A stretch of 5,188 bases of DNA. It comes from Planctomycetota bacterium (GTDB taxonomy: Bacteria > Planctomycetota > MHYJ01 > JACPRB01). Each line of letters begins with the position of its first letter. Position 1 is the first letter of the stretch. Made by a program: the position numbers and the translations under genes. Below are positions 1 to 5,188 of the stretch, one piece after another. Where the stretch lies: contig JACQFK010000302.1 in the NCBI GenBank assembly GCA_016200125.1, positions 1 through 5,188 on the forward strand. Reading direction: 5' to 3'. A model generated the notes under the pieces. It was not told the origin of the DNA and did no database searches. It worked only from the letters and a program-made list of their open reading frames with translations.

Positions 1-2270
1 CCCGGCTTGAGGTCGCCGCCGCTCGCCAAAGCGCCGCGCCAGTCCGGGGGCAGTTCGACTTTCTCCTTGAAGCGCTTGTAGTCGGGCCGCGGCTCGGGGA
101 CGGACACGCCGCGATCGTCGCGATAGTAGGTCCAGATGCGGTCGAGGAGGTCGCCGGCCACCTCGCGGGACTTCGGATCGCCGTGGGCGATGAGCGCCCG
201 CGCGAGCGCCGCCGCCACGCCCAGGTCCCGGGTCTCGTCGGCGGTCGAGACGTGCAGCCCGGCGCCGGGCCGACCCGACCATTTCAGCGTCGCGGGCAGG
301 GAGTAGCTCCCGTCCGGATGGAGCTTCACGACGCTCCGCGCCCAGGCGGCCCACTTGTCGACGACGGCGCGCGCGGCGGGATCGTCCGCGATCCGCGCGT
401 ACTGGGCCAGGCGGCCCATCGACCAGGCCTGCCAGCCGAACCATTCGTTCGACGGCGGGTCGCGGAAGACGGGATGATCGACGTAGGCGAGGCCGTGGAA
501 GGTGGGCGTCCCCGGCGGAAGCGGCTCGTAACGGCCGTTCAGGCTCGCCGTCGCGCCGCCGGCGATCGCTCCTTCGGCGGACTGCAGCCAGGCGTAGAAC
601 TCGACCTGCCGGGCCACGCTCGCCGACCAGTCGCGCGCCGCTCCGGGGGAGGGCGGCTTCAGCAGCGGGTCGTTCGCGAGCGCCCAGGCGGCGAGGGGAT
701 TCTGGTAGCCGAAGTGGACGTGGCTTGCGCCGCTCCTCCAGGCCCAGCCGTTGCTGCGGTCGAGCGATCCGCCCCAGGCCTGGGACCAGGCGAGGAGATG
801 GTGGTCGGTCTTGAAATACTTGTCGTGGAGCGCGTAGCGGAGCGAGTCGCCCATGCGCGCCGCCTTGTCGAGCGGCAGCAGCGCGGCAGGGTCCTTGCCC
901 TGCTCGCGCACCCAGCGCGCGGCCCAGTAGGCGGCCTGGATCACGCGGGCGTCGGCGTCGGGCGCCCCCGTGTAGCGCCACTGCTTCACGTAGGACGAGT
1001 CCTTGATGAAGAGGTCGAGGTAGCCGTTCTTCCCGCCGGCGCCGAAGGTCTCCTTCGACGGATGCGGGATCGTCTTCCAGACCGACTCGGAGGGCCCGCG
1101 CTGGAACGTGTTGACGAAGGCGTTCTTCCCGAAGCCGTAGAAGTCGTCCACGTCGACGAGCCAGTGCATGATGTAGAGGTCCTTCGAGATGAGTTCCGCG
1201 GGGAGCGGATCGGCGCCCACGGCGAAGGACGGATCCAGGGCGACGGGATAGTCGCGGACCCGGTCCATTTCGGGAACGTAGGTCGCGGGAACCTGCGGCT
1301 TGTAGAGATCGTTCGTCGGCTGGTCGGCCGGCGAGGGGATGAAGGCCTCCTCCATCTTCTTCCAGGCGGCGTTGAAGGGAGCCCAGTCGCCGGTCAGGCG
1401 GCCCTGCATCGCCTCGAGCCAGAGCCAGTAGCTCATCGTCTCGCTCGTGGTGAGGTGGCCGTAGTCGGGCGCGTCGACGATCAGCGTCTCGACGGAGTGA
1501 TAGGGGATGCCGTCGGCGCTGAAGTAGCCCTTCTTCGGATCGTGCAGGTCGCGCCAGAGCGCGGCGAAGCGGCCGTCATAGACGCCGCTCCGGAGGATCT
1601 TCGCGCCGGGCCGGGTCTCGGCCGCCTCCGACGCACCCACGTCGACGCTTTCGTCTCCCCCGATGAGCCGGACGCTGCCCTCGGTCACCTCTAGGCGCGT
1701 GGATTTCCCGGAAGCCGAGAGGATGAAGCGCGTGCCGAGCACCCGGGCCACGGCGTCCGGCGTGGTCAGGATCATCGGCTCCGGCTGGCGGGCGACGACG
1801 GCGCGCAGGGAGCCCTTGGAGAGCGTGAAGCGCTTCGCGGGCGTCAGGGCGCTGATGACGAACCGGGCATCCGGAGAGAGATCGATCCGGGTCGATTCGC
1901 CCGGGAACCTGAGCGAATGCTGGCCCCCCATGAACGTCAGCTGGTGCTGCGGCTTGCCGTCGAGGAAGAAGAGCGGCGGCTTCTCCCCGCGGGTCAGGTA
2001 GAACGCGAGGGTCGCGATCAGGAACGCGGCCGCGGCGGAGGCGACCCGGAGCCGGCGCCGGCGTCCGAGGCCGCGGATGCGGCCCTGGATCGCCGTGATC
2101 GCCTGCTCCTCGTGGAAGTGGCGGTCGAGCGCGTGGTCCAGGCGCGAGGCGCGGGCGAAGGCCTCCGCCGCGGCGGGCGACTCCGAGAGCAGGCGATCCA
2201 GCTCCTTCCGCTCCCCGTCGGTGGCGAGCCCGTCGAGGTGCTTCCGGATCAGGTCGTCGGGGGAGCTCAT
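1..2270 (-). CDS. FecR-type anti-sigma factor fused to GH48 cellobiohydrolase domain (partial, C-terminus off window)
   Basis: Reading down from ATG at 2270 there are 756 stop-free codons before the window edge. Residues 1-55 resemble the sigma-binding N-terminus of planctomycete anti-sigma proteins (LIRKHLDGL, then an acidic/alanine helix ending LDHALDRHF) and lack a zinc HxxxCxxC motif. An Arg cluster (~64-75) precedes one membrane helix (~75-93), predicting an N-in, C-out topology. Residues ~125-215 are FecR-like (FTLSKGSLRAVV, TTPDAVARVLGTRF, LEVTEGSVRL). From ~231 onward the protein is clearly GH48, the inverting, processive cellobiohydrolase family acting from cellulose reducing ends. 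Landmarks are YHSVET 257-262, APDYGH 267-272, TTSE 274-277 (Glu277 aligns with the proton donor, Glu55 of Cel48F), HWLVDVD 369-375, TFQRGP 388-393, APDADAR 436-442 (containing the proposed base) and AEGAIAGG 565-572. About 60-70 residues of GH48 should remain outside the window. FecR and GH48 share one frame (ATG 2270 and the EAM Met at 1409 are in phase). The start overlaps the sigma factor stop by ATGA. Whether the enzyme is active, a sensor, or both is inference. Confidence 0.94.
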   Translation of the reverse strand, partial: MSSPDDLIRKHLDGLATDGERKELDRLLSESPAAAEAFARASRLDHALDRHFHEEQAITAIQGRIRGLGRRRRLRVASAAAAFLIATLAFYLTRGEKPPLFFLDGKPQHQLTFMGGQHSLRFPGESTRIDLSPDARFVISALTPAKRFTLSKGSLRAVVARQPEPMILTTPDAVARVLGTRFILSASGKSTRLEVTEGSVRLIGGDESVDVGASEAAETRPGAKILRSGVYDGRFAALWRDLHDPKKGYFSADGIPYHSVETLIVDAPDYGHLTTSETMSYWLWLEAMQGRLTGDWAPFNAAWKKMEEAFIPSPADQPTNDLYKPQVPATYVPEMDRVRDYPVALDPSFAVGADPLPAELISKDLYIMHWLVDVDDFYGFGKNAFVNTFQRGPSESVWKTIPHPSKETFGAGGKNGYLDLFIKDSSYVKQWRYTGAPDADARVIQAAYWAARWVREQGKDPAALLPLDKAARMGDSLRYALHDKYFKTDHHLLAWSQAWGGSLDRSNGWAWRSGASHVHFGYQNPLAAWALANDPLLKPPSPGAARDWSASVARQVEFYAWLQSAEGAIAGGATASLNGRYEPLPPGTPTFHGLAYVDHPVFRDPPSNEWFGWQAWSMGRLAQYARIADDPAARAVVDKWAAWARSVVKLHPDGSYSLPATLKWSGRPGAGLHVSTADETRDLGVAAALARALIAHGDPKSREVAGDLLDRIWTYYRDDRGVSVPEPRPDYKRFKEKVELPPDWRGALASGGDLKP

Positions 2271-2779
2271 GGAGGTCCGGCCTGCAGGCGGCGCTGCAGG
2301 CACTCCTGGAGGTTTTCCCGTATGCGGCTGAGGAGCTTGTGGACGGCGTCGAGCGAACTGCCGACCTCCTTCGCAATTTCCGCCAGCTTGAGGGAGCGCT
2401 CGTAGCGCAGGGCGAGCAGGCTCTGTGAGCGGGGCGGCAGCTTCGAGATGCAGTCGCGGAGGTCGGCGGGGTCGGGGGCGAGCTTCTCGGTACGGTCGTA
2501 GGCGTCGACCAGCGCCTGGATGGACGGGGGGGAGAAGGCCAGCGGAAGCCGGCGGCTCTTCTCGAGCCCCTGGAGGACCTTCTTCATGGCGACCCCCCGC
2601 GCCCAGGCGCCGAAGGGCCGGGCCGGGTCGTAGTTGCCGAAGCTCTGCCAGAGGACGAGCGAGATCTCCTGGAAGAGGTCCTCCGCGGCCGCGCGGTCGC
2701 GCACGACCGAGCCGAGGAAGGCCCGGAGATCCCCCTGGTGCCGGAGGAACAGTTTCAGGAACTCCTCGTTCGTCTTCAT
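2267..2779 (-). CDS. ECF-type RNA polymerase sigma factor (Rhodopirellula/Verrucomicrobium-like family)
   Basis: This 170-residue protein (172 if started at the ATG at 2785) has the two-domain layout of a group 4 sigma factor. The sigma-2 region begins EEFLKLFLRHQGDLRAFL and contains DLFQEISLVLW, the core-binding/-10 recognition helix pattern. After a short linker, the sigma-4 helix-turn-helix reads LPPRSQSLLALRYERSLKLA followed by IAKEVGSSLDAVHKLLSRIR. The second ATG (2779) is preferred because AGGAG lies six bases before it, whereas the first ATG (2785) directly abuts AGGAG. The stop overlaps the ATG of the downstream FecR-GH48 gene (ATGA), the usual arrangement for an ECF sigma factor and its cognate anti-sigma factor. 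It should therefore be held at the membrane by that protein and released by an extracytoplasmic signal. Family assignment is confident; the target promoters are unknown, and no clear self-recognition motif is visible upstream. Confidence 0.95.
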   Translation of the reverse strand: MKTNEEFLKLFLRHQGDLRAFLGSVVRDRAAAEDLFQEISLVLWQSFGNYDPARPFGAWARGVAMKKVLQGLEKSRRLPLAFSPPSIQALVDAYDRTEKLAPDPADLRDCISKLPPRSQSLLALRYERSLKLAEIAKEVGSSLDAVHKLLSRIRENLQECLQRRLQAGPP

Positions 2780-2785
2780 GGACAT

Positions 2786-2790
2786 CTCCT
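2786..2790 (-). promoter_or_regulatory. Ribosome binding site of the sigma factor gene
   Basis: On the minus strand AGGAG is followed by six bases and then the ATG at 2779. The ATG at 2785 touches the motif directly, too close for normal initiation, so this site decides in favour of the shorter start. Confidence 0.7.
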
Positions 2791-2792
2791 AC

Positions 2793-2811
2793 TTCCGGTG
2801 GGGGGCCGGAA
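2793..2811 (-). repeat. Inverted repeat just upstream of the sigma factor ribosome binding site
   Basis: TTCCGG (2793-2798) and CCGGAA (2806-2811) are perfect complements around a 7-base loop that is C-rich in the transcript. The hairpin would end two bases before the AGGAG of the sigma gene. It lacks a following U tract, so it is not a rho-independent terminator. A role in translation control or RNA stability is possible but unproven. Confidence 0.45.
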
Positions 2812-2815
2812 TTGG

Positions 2816-2835
2816 ACGCGAAAAATGAATCGCGT
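2816..2835. repeat. Short inverted repeat in the GntR-sigma intergenic gap
   Basis: ACGCG (2816-2820) and CGCGT (2831-2835) flank a 10-base AT-rich centre, which stands out in this GC-rich region. It lies between the GntR stop and the sigma factor start. It could be an operator or simply part of a promoter; the T run sits in the loop rather than after the stem, so terminator function is unlikely. Confidence 0.3.
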
Positions 2836-2844
2836 GCGGAATTC

Positions 2845-3504
2845 CTAGGAGAGGTCCCGGAGGATCAGCTCGAGGGCGATGTCGAGGTGGGCCTTCATCG
2901 CGGCTTCCGCGGCGTCGGCGTCGTGCTTCTCCAGGGCGGCGATGACCTTCAGGTGCTCGGGGTGGGCCTGCTTCATCGTGGGCGGGTCGAGCTTGAGCCA
3001 CTGGATCGCGCGGACCCGGCGGTTGATGCGGGCGATCTCGTGGCGGAGCAGCGCGTTCGCGCTGGCTTCGGCCACCTTCAGGTGGAACTGGTTGTCGAGG
3101 TCGAGCTTCGCCTTCTTCTGCGACGGGCTGTCCGCCATCGCGTCGCACTGCTCGGCCACCTTGCGGAGCTCCGCGAGCTGCGCCCCGTTGACGTTCTTGG
3201 CCGCCAGCCGCGCCGCGCCGCACTCCAGGATCTCGCGGATCTGGAAGGTTTCGACGATGTCCTGCCGGCTGAAGTTGACCACCGTCGAGCGGCGGTTGGG
3301 GTTGCTGGTGACGAGCCCCTCGGCGGAGAGCCTCGAGATCGCGTCGCGCACGGGGCTCGGGCTCACGTTGAACTGCGAGGCGAGGTCGGCGACGTGGAGG
3401 GCCGCCCCGCTCGCGAGCGCGCCGGAGTGGATGGCGTCGACCAGCCGCGTGTAGACGTGGTCGGCCAGCGAGGTACGCGCGATTCCGGTTCCCAGCGGCG
3501 TCAT
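2845..3504 (-). CDS. GntR-family transcriptional regulator, FadR subfamily (FCD domain)
   Basis: This 219-residue regulator starts at the ATG at 3504 (MTPLGTGIARTSLADHVYTR). An N-terminal GntR winged helix-turn-helix (~12-76) contains VADLASQFNVSPSPVRDAIS followed by RLSAEGLV, the hallmark recognition segment. The C-terminal FCD all-helical ligand domain (~83-210) has the usual pattern of candidate metal ligands: Asp137 and His141 (DNQFH), His184 (PEHLKVIAAL) and His206 (MKAHL). FCD regulators generally respond to small organic acids or sugar-derived acids; the ligand here cannot be read from sequence. The reading frame stays open further upstream, but that part is arginine/proline-rich shadow sequence inside the beta-propeller gene. 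The chosen start overlaps that gene's stop by ATGA, implying translational coupling. It most plausibly regulates its own operon and perhaps the divergent cytochrome gene. Confidence 0.95.
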   Translation of the reverse strand: MTPLGTGIARTSLADHVYTRLVDAIHSGALASGAALHVADLASQFNVSPSPVRDAISRLSAEGLVTSNPNRRSTVVNFSRQDIVETFQIREILECGAARLAAKNVNGAQLAELRKVAEQCDAMADSPSQKKAKLDLDNQFHLKVAEASANALLRHEIARINRRVRAIQWLKLDPPTMKQAHPEHLKVIAALEKHDADAAEAAMKAHLDIALELILRDLS

Positions 3505-4397
3505 CGGAGCGGCACCCCCTCGAGCGGCTTTCCGTTCGTCTCCAGGATCTGGACGTGGTGGACGCCGGGGCGCTCGCTCGTCCAGGTCCACACGACCTTC
3601 TTCTCCCGGGTGACCTCGAAGAGCTTCACGCCTTTCGCCGACATCCCGTAGCTGGCGATGACGGTGTTGCCGTTCGGCAGCCGCTGGGCGCCGCAGGGGT
3701 CGCGGAAGAGCGGCGCGCCGAGGTCCTCGTTGGAGACCTGCCAGACGATCTTGCCCGCGGGGTCGAACTCGACCGCCCGGAGCCCGTGGGTCAGCGTGAC
3801 GAGCGTGTTGCCGCTGTCGAGCCGGATCGCGGTGAAGGGCCAGCACTCCTTGGGCTCGTCCGGCGTGCGGGCTTCCCACGCGACGCTGCCGTCGGGCTTG
3901 TACTCACGCACGACGCGGTCGAGCAGGTGGGGCACGAGGAAGTTCCCGTTGGCGAGCTTCCGCGTCATGCGGGATTCCATGTGATGGTTCTGCGTCTGGC
4001 ACTGGATCGGAATCTCGACGACGGTCTTCCCGTCGCGGTCGATTTCGAGCACTCGAGGTTTCGCTCCCGCCTCAGTCAGCAGGAGATGTCCGTCGGGCAA
4101 AGGCTGGACGGTGTTCACTTCGCTCTGGGTGCCTTTGAAATCGAAGTGGGTCTTGCCGTAGCGATCGACTTCGACCACCGCGCCGCCGGGATACTCCTTC
4201 GATTTCGAGACGGCGAGGAGGAGATGCCCGTTGGGCAGGACCCAGCCATCCCGCGTGGACTTGGGGTAGGTCCAGGAGATCGAGTCATCACCGGCGACGA
4301 TGTAGGTCTGGGCGCCGGCCACCAGGAACGAGTGGGTGATCTTCTCCGCAGACTCCTGCTGGGACAGGAGCAAAATCGAAAGAAACAGACCGTTCAT
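3501..4397 (-). CDS. Exported beta-propeller protein with PQQ-like/arylsulfotransferase-like repeats
   Basis: This protein has 298 residues. The first ~12 residues are hydrophobic (LFLSILLL) and look like a short signal peptide, though without the usual basic residues at the N-terminus. The rest is built of regular repeats about 46 residues apart. The turn L-x-[ND/S]-G-[HN] followed by hydrophobic residues occurs at ~54 (LPNGHLLLA), ~100 (LPDGHLLLT), ~148 (LANGNFLVP), ~193 (LDSGNTLVT) and ~240 (LPNGNTVIA). Each is followed by a strand pair of the type VxExDxxGKxVW, for example VEVDRYGKT, LEIDRDGKT and VEFDPAGKIVW. Five clear units plus terminal strands suggest a six-bladed propeller. No catalytic motif is recognisable and no cofactor can be assigned. 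An in-frame TGA just upstream leaves the ATG at 4397 as the only good start. It is the first gene of the minus-strand set and overlaps the GntR gene by four bases. Substrate or partner is unknown. Confidence 0.88.
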   Translation of the reverse strand: MNGLFLSILLLSQQESAEKITHSFLVAGAQTYIVAGDDSISWTYPKSTRDGWVLPNGHLLLAVSKSKEYPGGAVVEVDRYGKTHFDFKGTQSEVNTVQPLPDGHLLLTEAGAKPRVLEIDRDGKTVVEIPIQCQTQNHHMESRMTRKLANGNFLVPHLLDRVVREYKPDGSVAWEARTPDEPKECWPFTAIRLDSGNTLVTLTHGLRAVEFDPAGKIVWQVSNEDLGAPLFRDPCGAQRLPNGNTVIASYGMSAKGVKLFEVTREKKVVWTWTSERPGVHHVQILETNGKPLEGVPLR

Positions 4398-4406
4398 ATC
4401 CTTGTA

Positions 4407-4434
4407 AATATATCATATATGAAATTTGTTGCAA
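4407..4434 (-). promoter_or_regulatory. Candidate promoter of the beta-propeller/GntR operon
   Basis: On the minus strand TTGCAA (4434-4429), a 16-base spacer and TATATT (4412-4407) resemble a housekeeping sigma-70-type promoter. Transcription would begin within a few bases of the ATG at 4397, giving a very short leader or leaderless mRNA. This fits the poorly placed AAGGA, which has only one base between it and the ATG. It was read by eye, and AT-rich DNA can mimic such hexamers. Confidence 0.4.
4413..4422. promoter_or_regulatory. Perfect palindrome, candidate operator (possibly for the GntR regulator)
   Basis: TCATATATGA is a perfect 10-bp palindrome lying between the -35 and -10 hexamers of the candidate minus-strand promoter. 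Dimeric GntR/FCD regulators bind short palindromes of this size, often to repress their own operon. The sequence is not a known consensus, so assigning it to this GntR protein is inference. Confidence 0.4.
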
Positions 4435-4457
4435 GAGAGATTGGTACTCCCTATAGT
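4429..4457 (+). promoter_or_regulatory. Candidate promoter of the cytochrome c gene
   Basis: TTGCAA (4429-4434), a 17-base spacer and TATAGT (4452-4457) form a plausible sigma-70-type promoter directed at the plus-strand gene, with a leader of about 60 bases. The TTGCAA hexamer is self-complementary and is the same one used by the candidate minus-strand promoter. Confidence 0.4.
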
Positions 4458-4471
4458 GATTCCGGTGACGG

Positions 4472-4495
4472 CCGCCCCGGAAGCGGGAGGGGCGG
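4472..4495 (+). repeat. GC-rich hairpin in the leader of the cytochrome c gene
   Basis: CCGCCCC (4472-4478) pairs perfectly with GGGGCGG (4489-4495) around a 10-base loop. It would fold in the 5' leader of the plus-strand transcript. No T tract follows, so it does not look like an intrinsic terminator. It may affect mRNA stability or translation, or be a chance product of GC-rich sequence. Confidence 0.4.
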
Positions 4496-4504
4496 TATAG
4501 TTAC

Positions 4505-4513
4505 GGGGAAGAG
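4505..4513 (+). promoter_or_regulatory. Ribosome binding site of the cytochrome c gene
   Basis: The purine run GGGGAAGAG ends nine bases before the ATG at 4523. It supports that start, which is followed directly by a signal-peptide-like sequence. Confidence 0.5.
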
Positions 4514-4522
4514 CAAGCACGC

Positions 4523-5188
4523 ATGCGTATCATCCTCCTGTTCCTCCTGGCCGCCCTGATCGCGGATGACGCCGCCACAGCCAGGGTCCAGGAAGACCCC
4601 GCGGCGGCCGAGTTCTTCGAGAAGAAAATCCGGCCGGTCCTCGTCGACCGCTGCCACTCCTGCCACAGTTCCACCGCCGTCAAGTTGAAGGGCGGGCTCA
4701 AGCTCGACACCCTCGAGGCCGCGCTCAAGGGCGGCGACACCGGTCCCGCGCTCGTGCCGGGCCATCCCGAGAAGAGCCCGCTGGTCGAGGCGGTCTCCTA
4801 CAAGAACATCGACCTGCGCATGCCGCCGAAGGGCAAGCTCCCGGCGGAGCAGATCGCCGATCTCACCGAATGGATCCGCCGCGGCGCGCCCTGGCCCAAG
4901 GGAGCCGTCGGCGCCGGCGGTCCGAAGAAGGAGGAGTTCGATCTCGCGAAGCGCCGGTCGGAGCACTGGGCCTGGCAGCCGCTGCGCGCCGCCGCGCCGC
5001 CCGCGGTGAAGAACGCGGCCTGGCCGAAGCGGCCCCTCGACCGCTTCCTCCTCGCGAAGCTCGAGGAGCGCGGACTCGAGCCCGCGCCTCCCGCCGATCC
5101 GCGCACGCTGGTCCGCCGTCTCGCCTTCGATCTCACGGGCCTGCCGCCGACCCCCGCGCAGGTCGAGGCCTTCGTCGCGGATCCCTCC
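4523..5188 (+). CDS. Planctomycete-type cytochrome c protein (PSCyt1 plus DUF1549), partial
   Basis: This frame is open for 222 codons to the right edge. The N-terminus MRIILLFLLAALIADDA is a signal peptide or lipid-free membrane anchor. The region ~28-125 is a cytochrome c domain of the planctomycete PSCyt1 type: FFEKKIRPVLVDRCHSCH with the heme-binding Cys44, Cys47 and His48, a GGLKLDT segment, VPGHPEKSPLVEAV, and LRMPP whose Met100 is the likely second heme ligand. A linker with HWAWQPL (148-154) follows. At ~170 begins the DUF1549-like part, RPLDRFLLAKLEERGLEPAP and then RRLAFDLTGLPPTPAQVEAF. Complete proteins of this family are usually 700-1100 residues with a further DUF1553 domain, so most of the gene lies outside the window. 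These proteins are expected in the periplasm; their biochemical role is not settled. The gene is divergent from the beta-propeller/GntR operon and may share its control region. Confidence 0.95.
   Translation, partial: MRIILLFLLAALIADDAATARVQEDPAAAEFFEKKIRPVLVDRCHSCHSSTAVKLKGGLKLDTLEAALKGGDTGPALVPGHPEKSPLVEAVSYKNIDLRMPPKGKLPAEQIADLTEWIRRGAPWPKGAVGAGGPKKEEFDLAKRRSEHWAWQPLRAAAPPAVKNAAWPKRPLDRFLLAKLEERGLEPAPPADPRTLVRRLAFDLTGLPPTPAQVEAFVADPS

Noticed and set aside
183..1694. Long plus-strand open frame (503 codons) opposite the GH48 region
   Set aside because: It is an Arg/Gly/Val-rich shadow produced by GC-rich codon bias; the minus strand encodes recognisable GH48 motifs throughout.
1576..2376. 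Minus-strand open frame of 266 codons over the FecR region
   Set aside because: It is out of phase with the FecR-GH48 frame, rich in Arg/Pro with no domain pattern, and overlaps both the sigma and FecR genes.
2838..2845. GGAATTCC as an ECF-type -35 element for sigma autoregulation
   Set aside because: GGAAT resembles an ECF -35, but the nearest CGTC-like -10 is about 22 bases away instead of the usual 16-17.
2425..3651. Long plus-strand open frame over the sigma and GntR genes
   Set aside because: Low-complexity Arg/Gly/Pro translation antisense to two clear genes.
3505..3879. N-terminal extension of the GntR frame up to 3879
   Set aside because: The extension is Arg/Pro-rich shadow within the beta-propeller coding region; the ATGA overlap at 3504 and the family's usual length favour the shorter start.
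3555..4559. Plus-strand open frame over the beta-propeller gene
   Set aside because: It has no domain signature and lies antisense to a protein with five regular repeats.
1..5188. tRNA, rRNA, CRISPR, insertion sequence or intrinsic terminator
   Set aside because: No cloverleaf, rRNA segments, direct repeat array, transposase or stem followed by a T tract was seen; almost all of the window is coding.

Overview
The window is GC-rich DNA and most likely comes from a member of the Planctomycetota (PVC group). Three signs point there: a planctomycete-type membrane cytochrome c (CxxCH heme site followed by the start of a DUF1549-like domain), an ECF sigma factor resembling the Rhodopirellula/Verrucomicrobium family, and a FecR-type anti-sigma protein of the kind common in these bacteria. 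The assignment comes from protein family signatures read by eye, not from a database search.

Layout. Four genes lie head to tail on the minus strand. In order of transcription they are a small secreted or periplasmic beta-propeller protein (4397-3501), a GntR/FCD-family regulator (3504-2845), an ECF sigma factor (2779-2267) and a long open gene (2270 to beyond base 1). Genes 1/2 and genes 3/4 overlap by four bases (ATGA), so each pair is probably translationally coupled. A 65-base gap with small inverted repeats separates the pairs. An AT-rich divergent control region (4398-4522) faces a plus-strand gene (from 4523, running off the right edge) for a cytochrome c of the PSCyt1/DUF1549 type.

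The most striking gene is the long one at the left. Its first ~55 residues look like a sigma-binding anti-sigma segment, followed by an arginine-rich patch, one transmembrane helix (~75-93) and a FecR-like domain (~125-215). From residue ~231 to the window edge (residue 756) it continues in the same frame into a glycoside hydrolase family 48 (GH48) catalytic domain, the reducing-end processive cellobiohydrolase family. It keeps the family signatures YHSVET, APDYGH, TTSE, TFQRGP, APDADAR and AEGAIAGG. An anti-sigma factor that carries a whole cellulase as its extracytoplasmic part, next to its own sigma factor, suggests a cellulose-sensing or cellulose-responsive trans-membrane switch. The idea parallels the clostridial SigI/RsgI polysaccharide sensors but is built from unrelated regulatory parts.

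How the genes may work together (inference): the GntR protein could control the divergent promoter region through a perfect 10-bp palindrome lying in a candidate promoter spacer. The sigma factor would be held at the membrane by the FecR-GH48 protein and released on contact with cellulose or its products. The beta-propeller and cytochrome proteins have no assigned substrate here.
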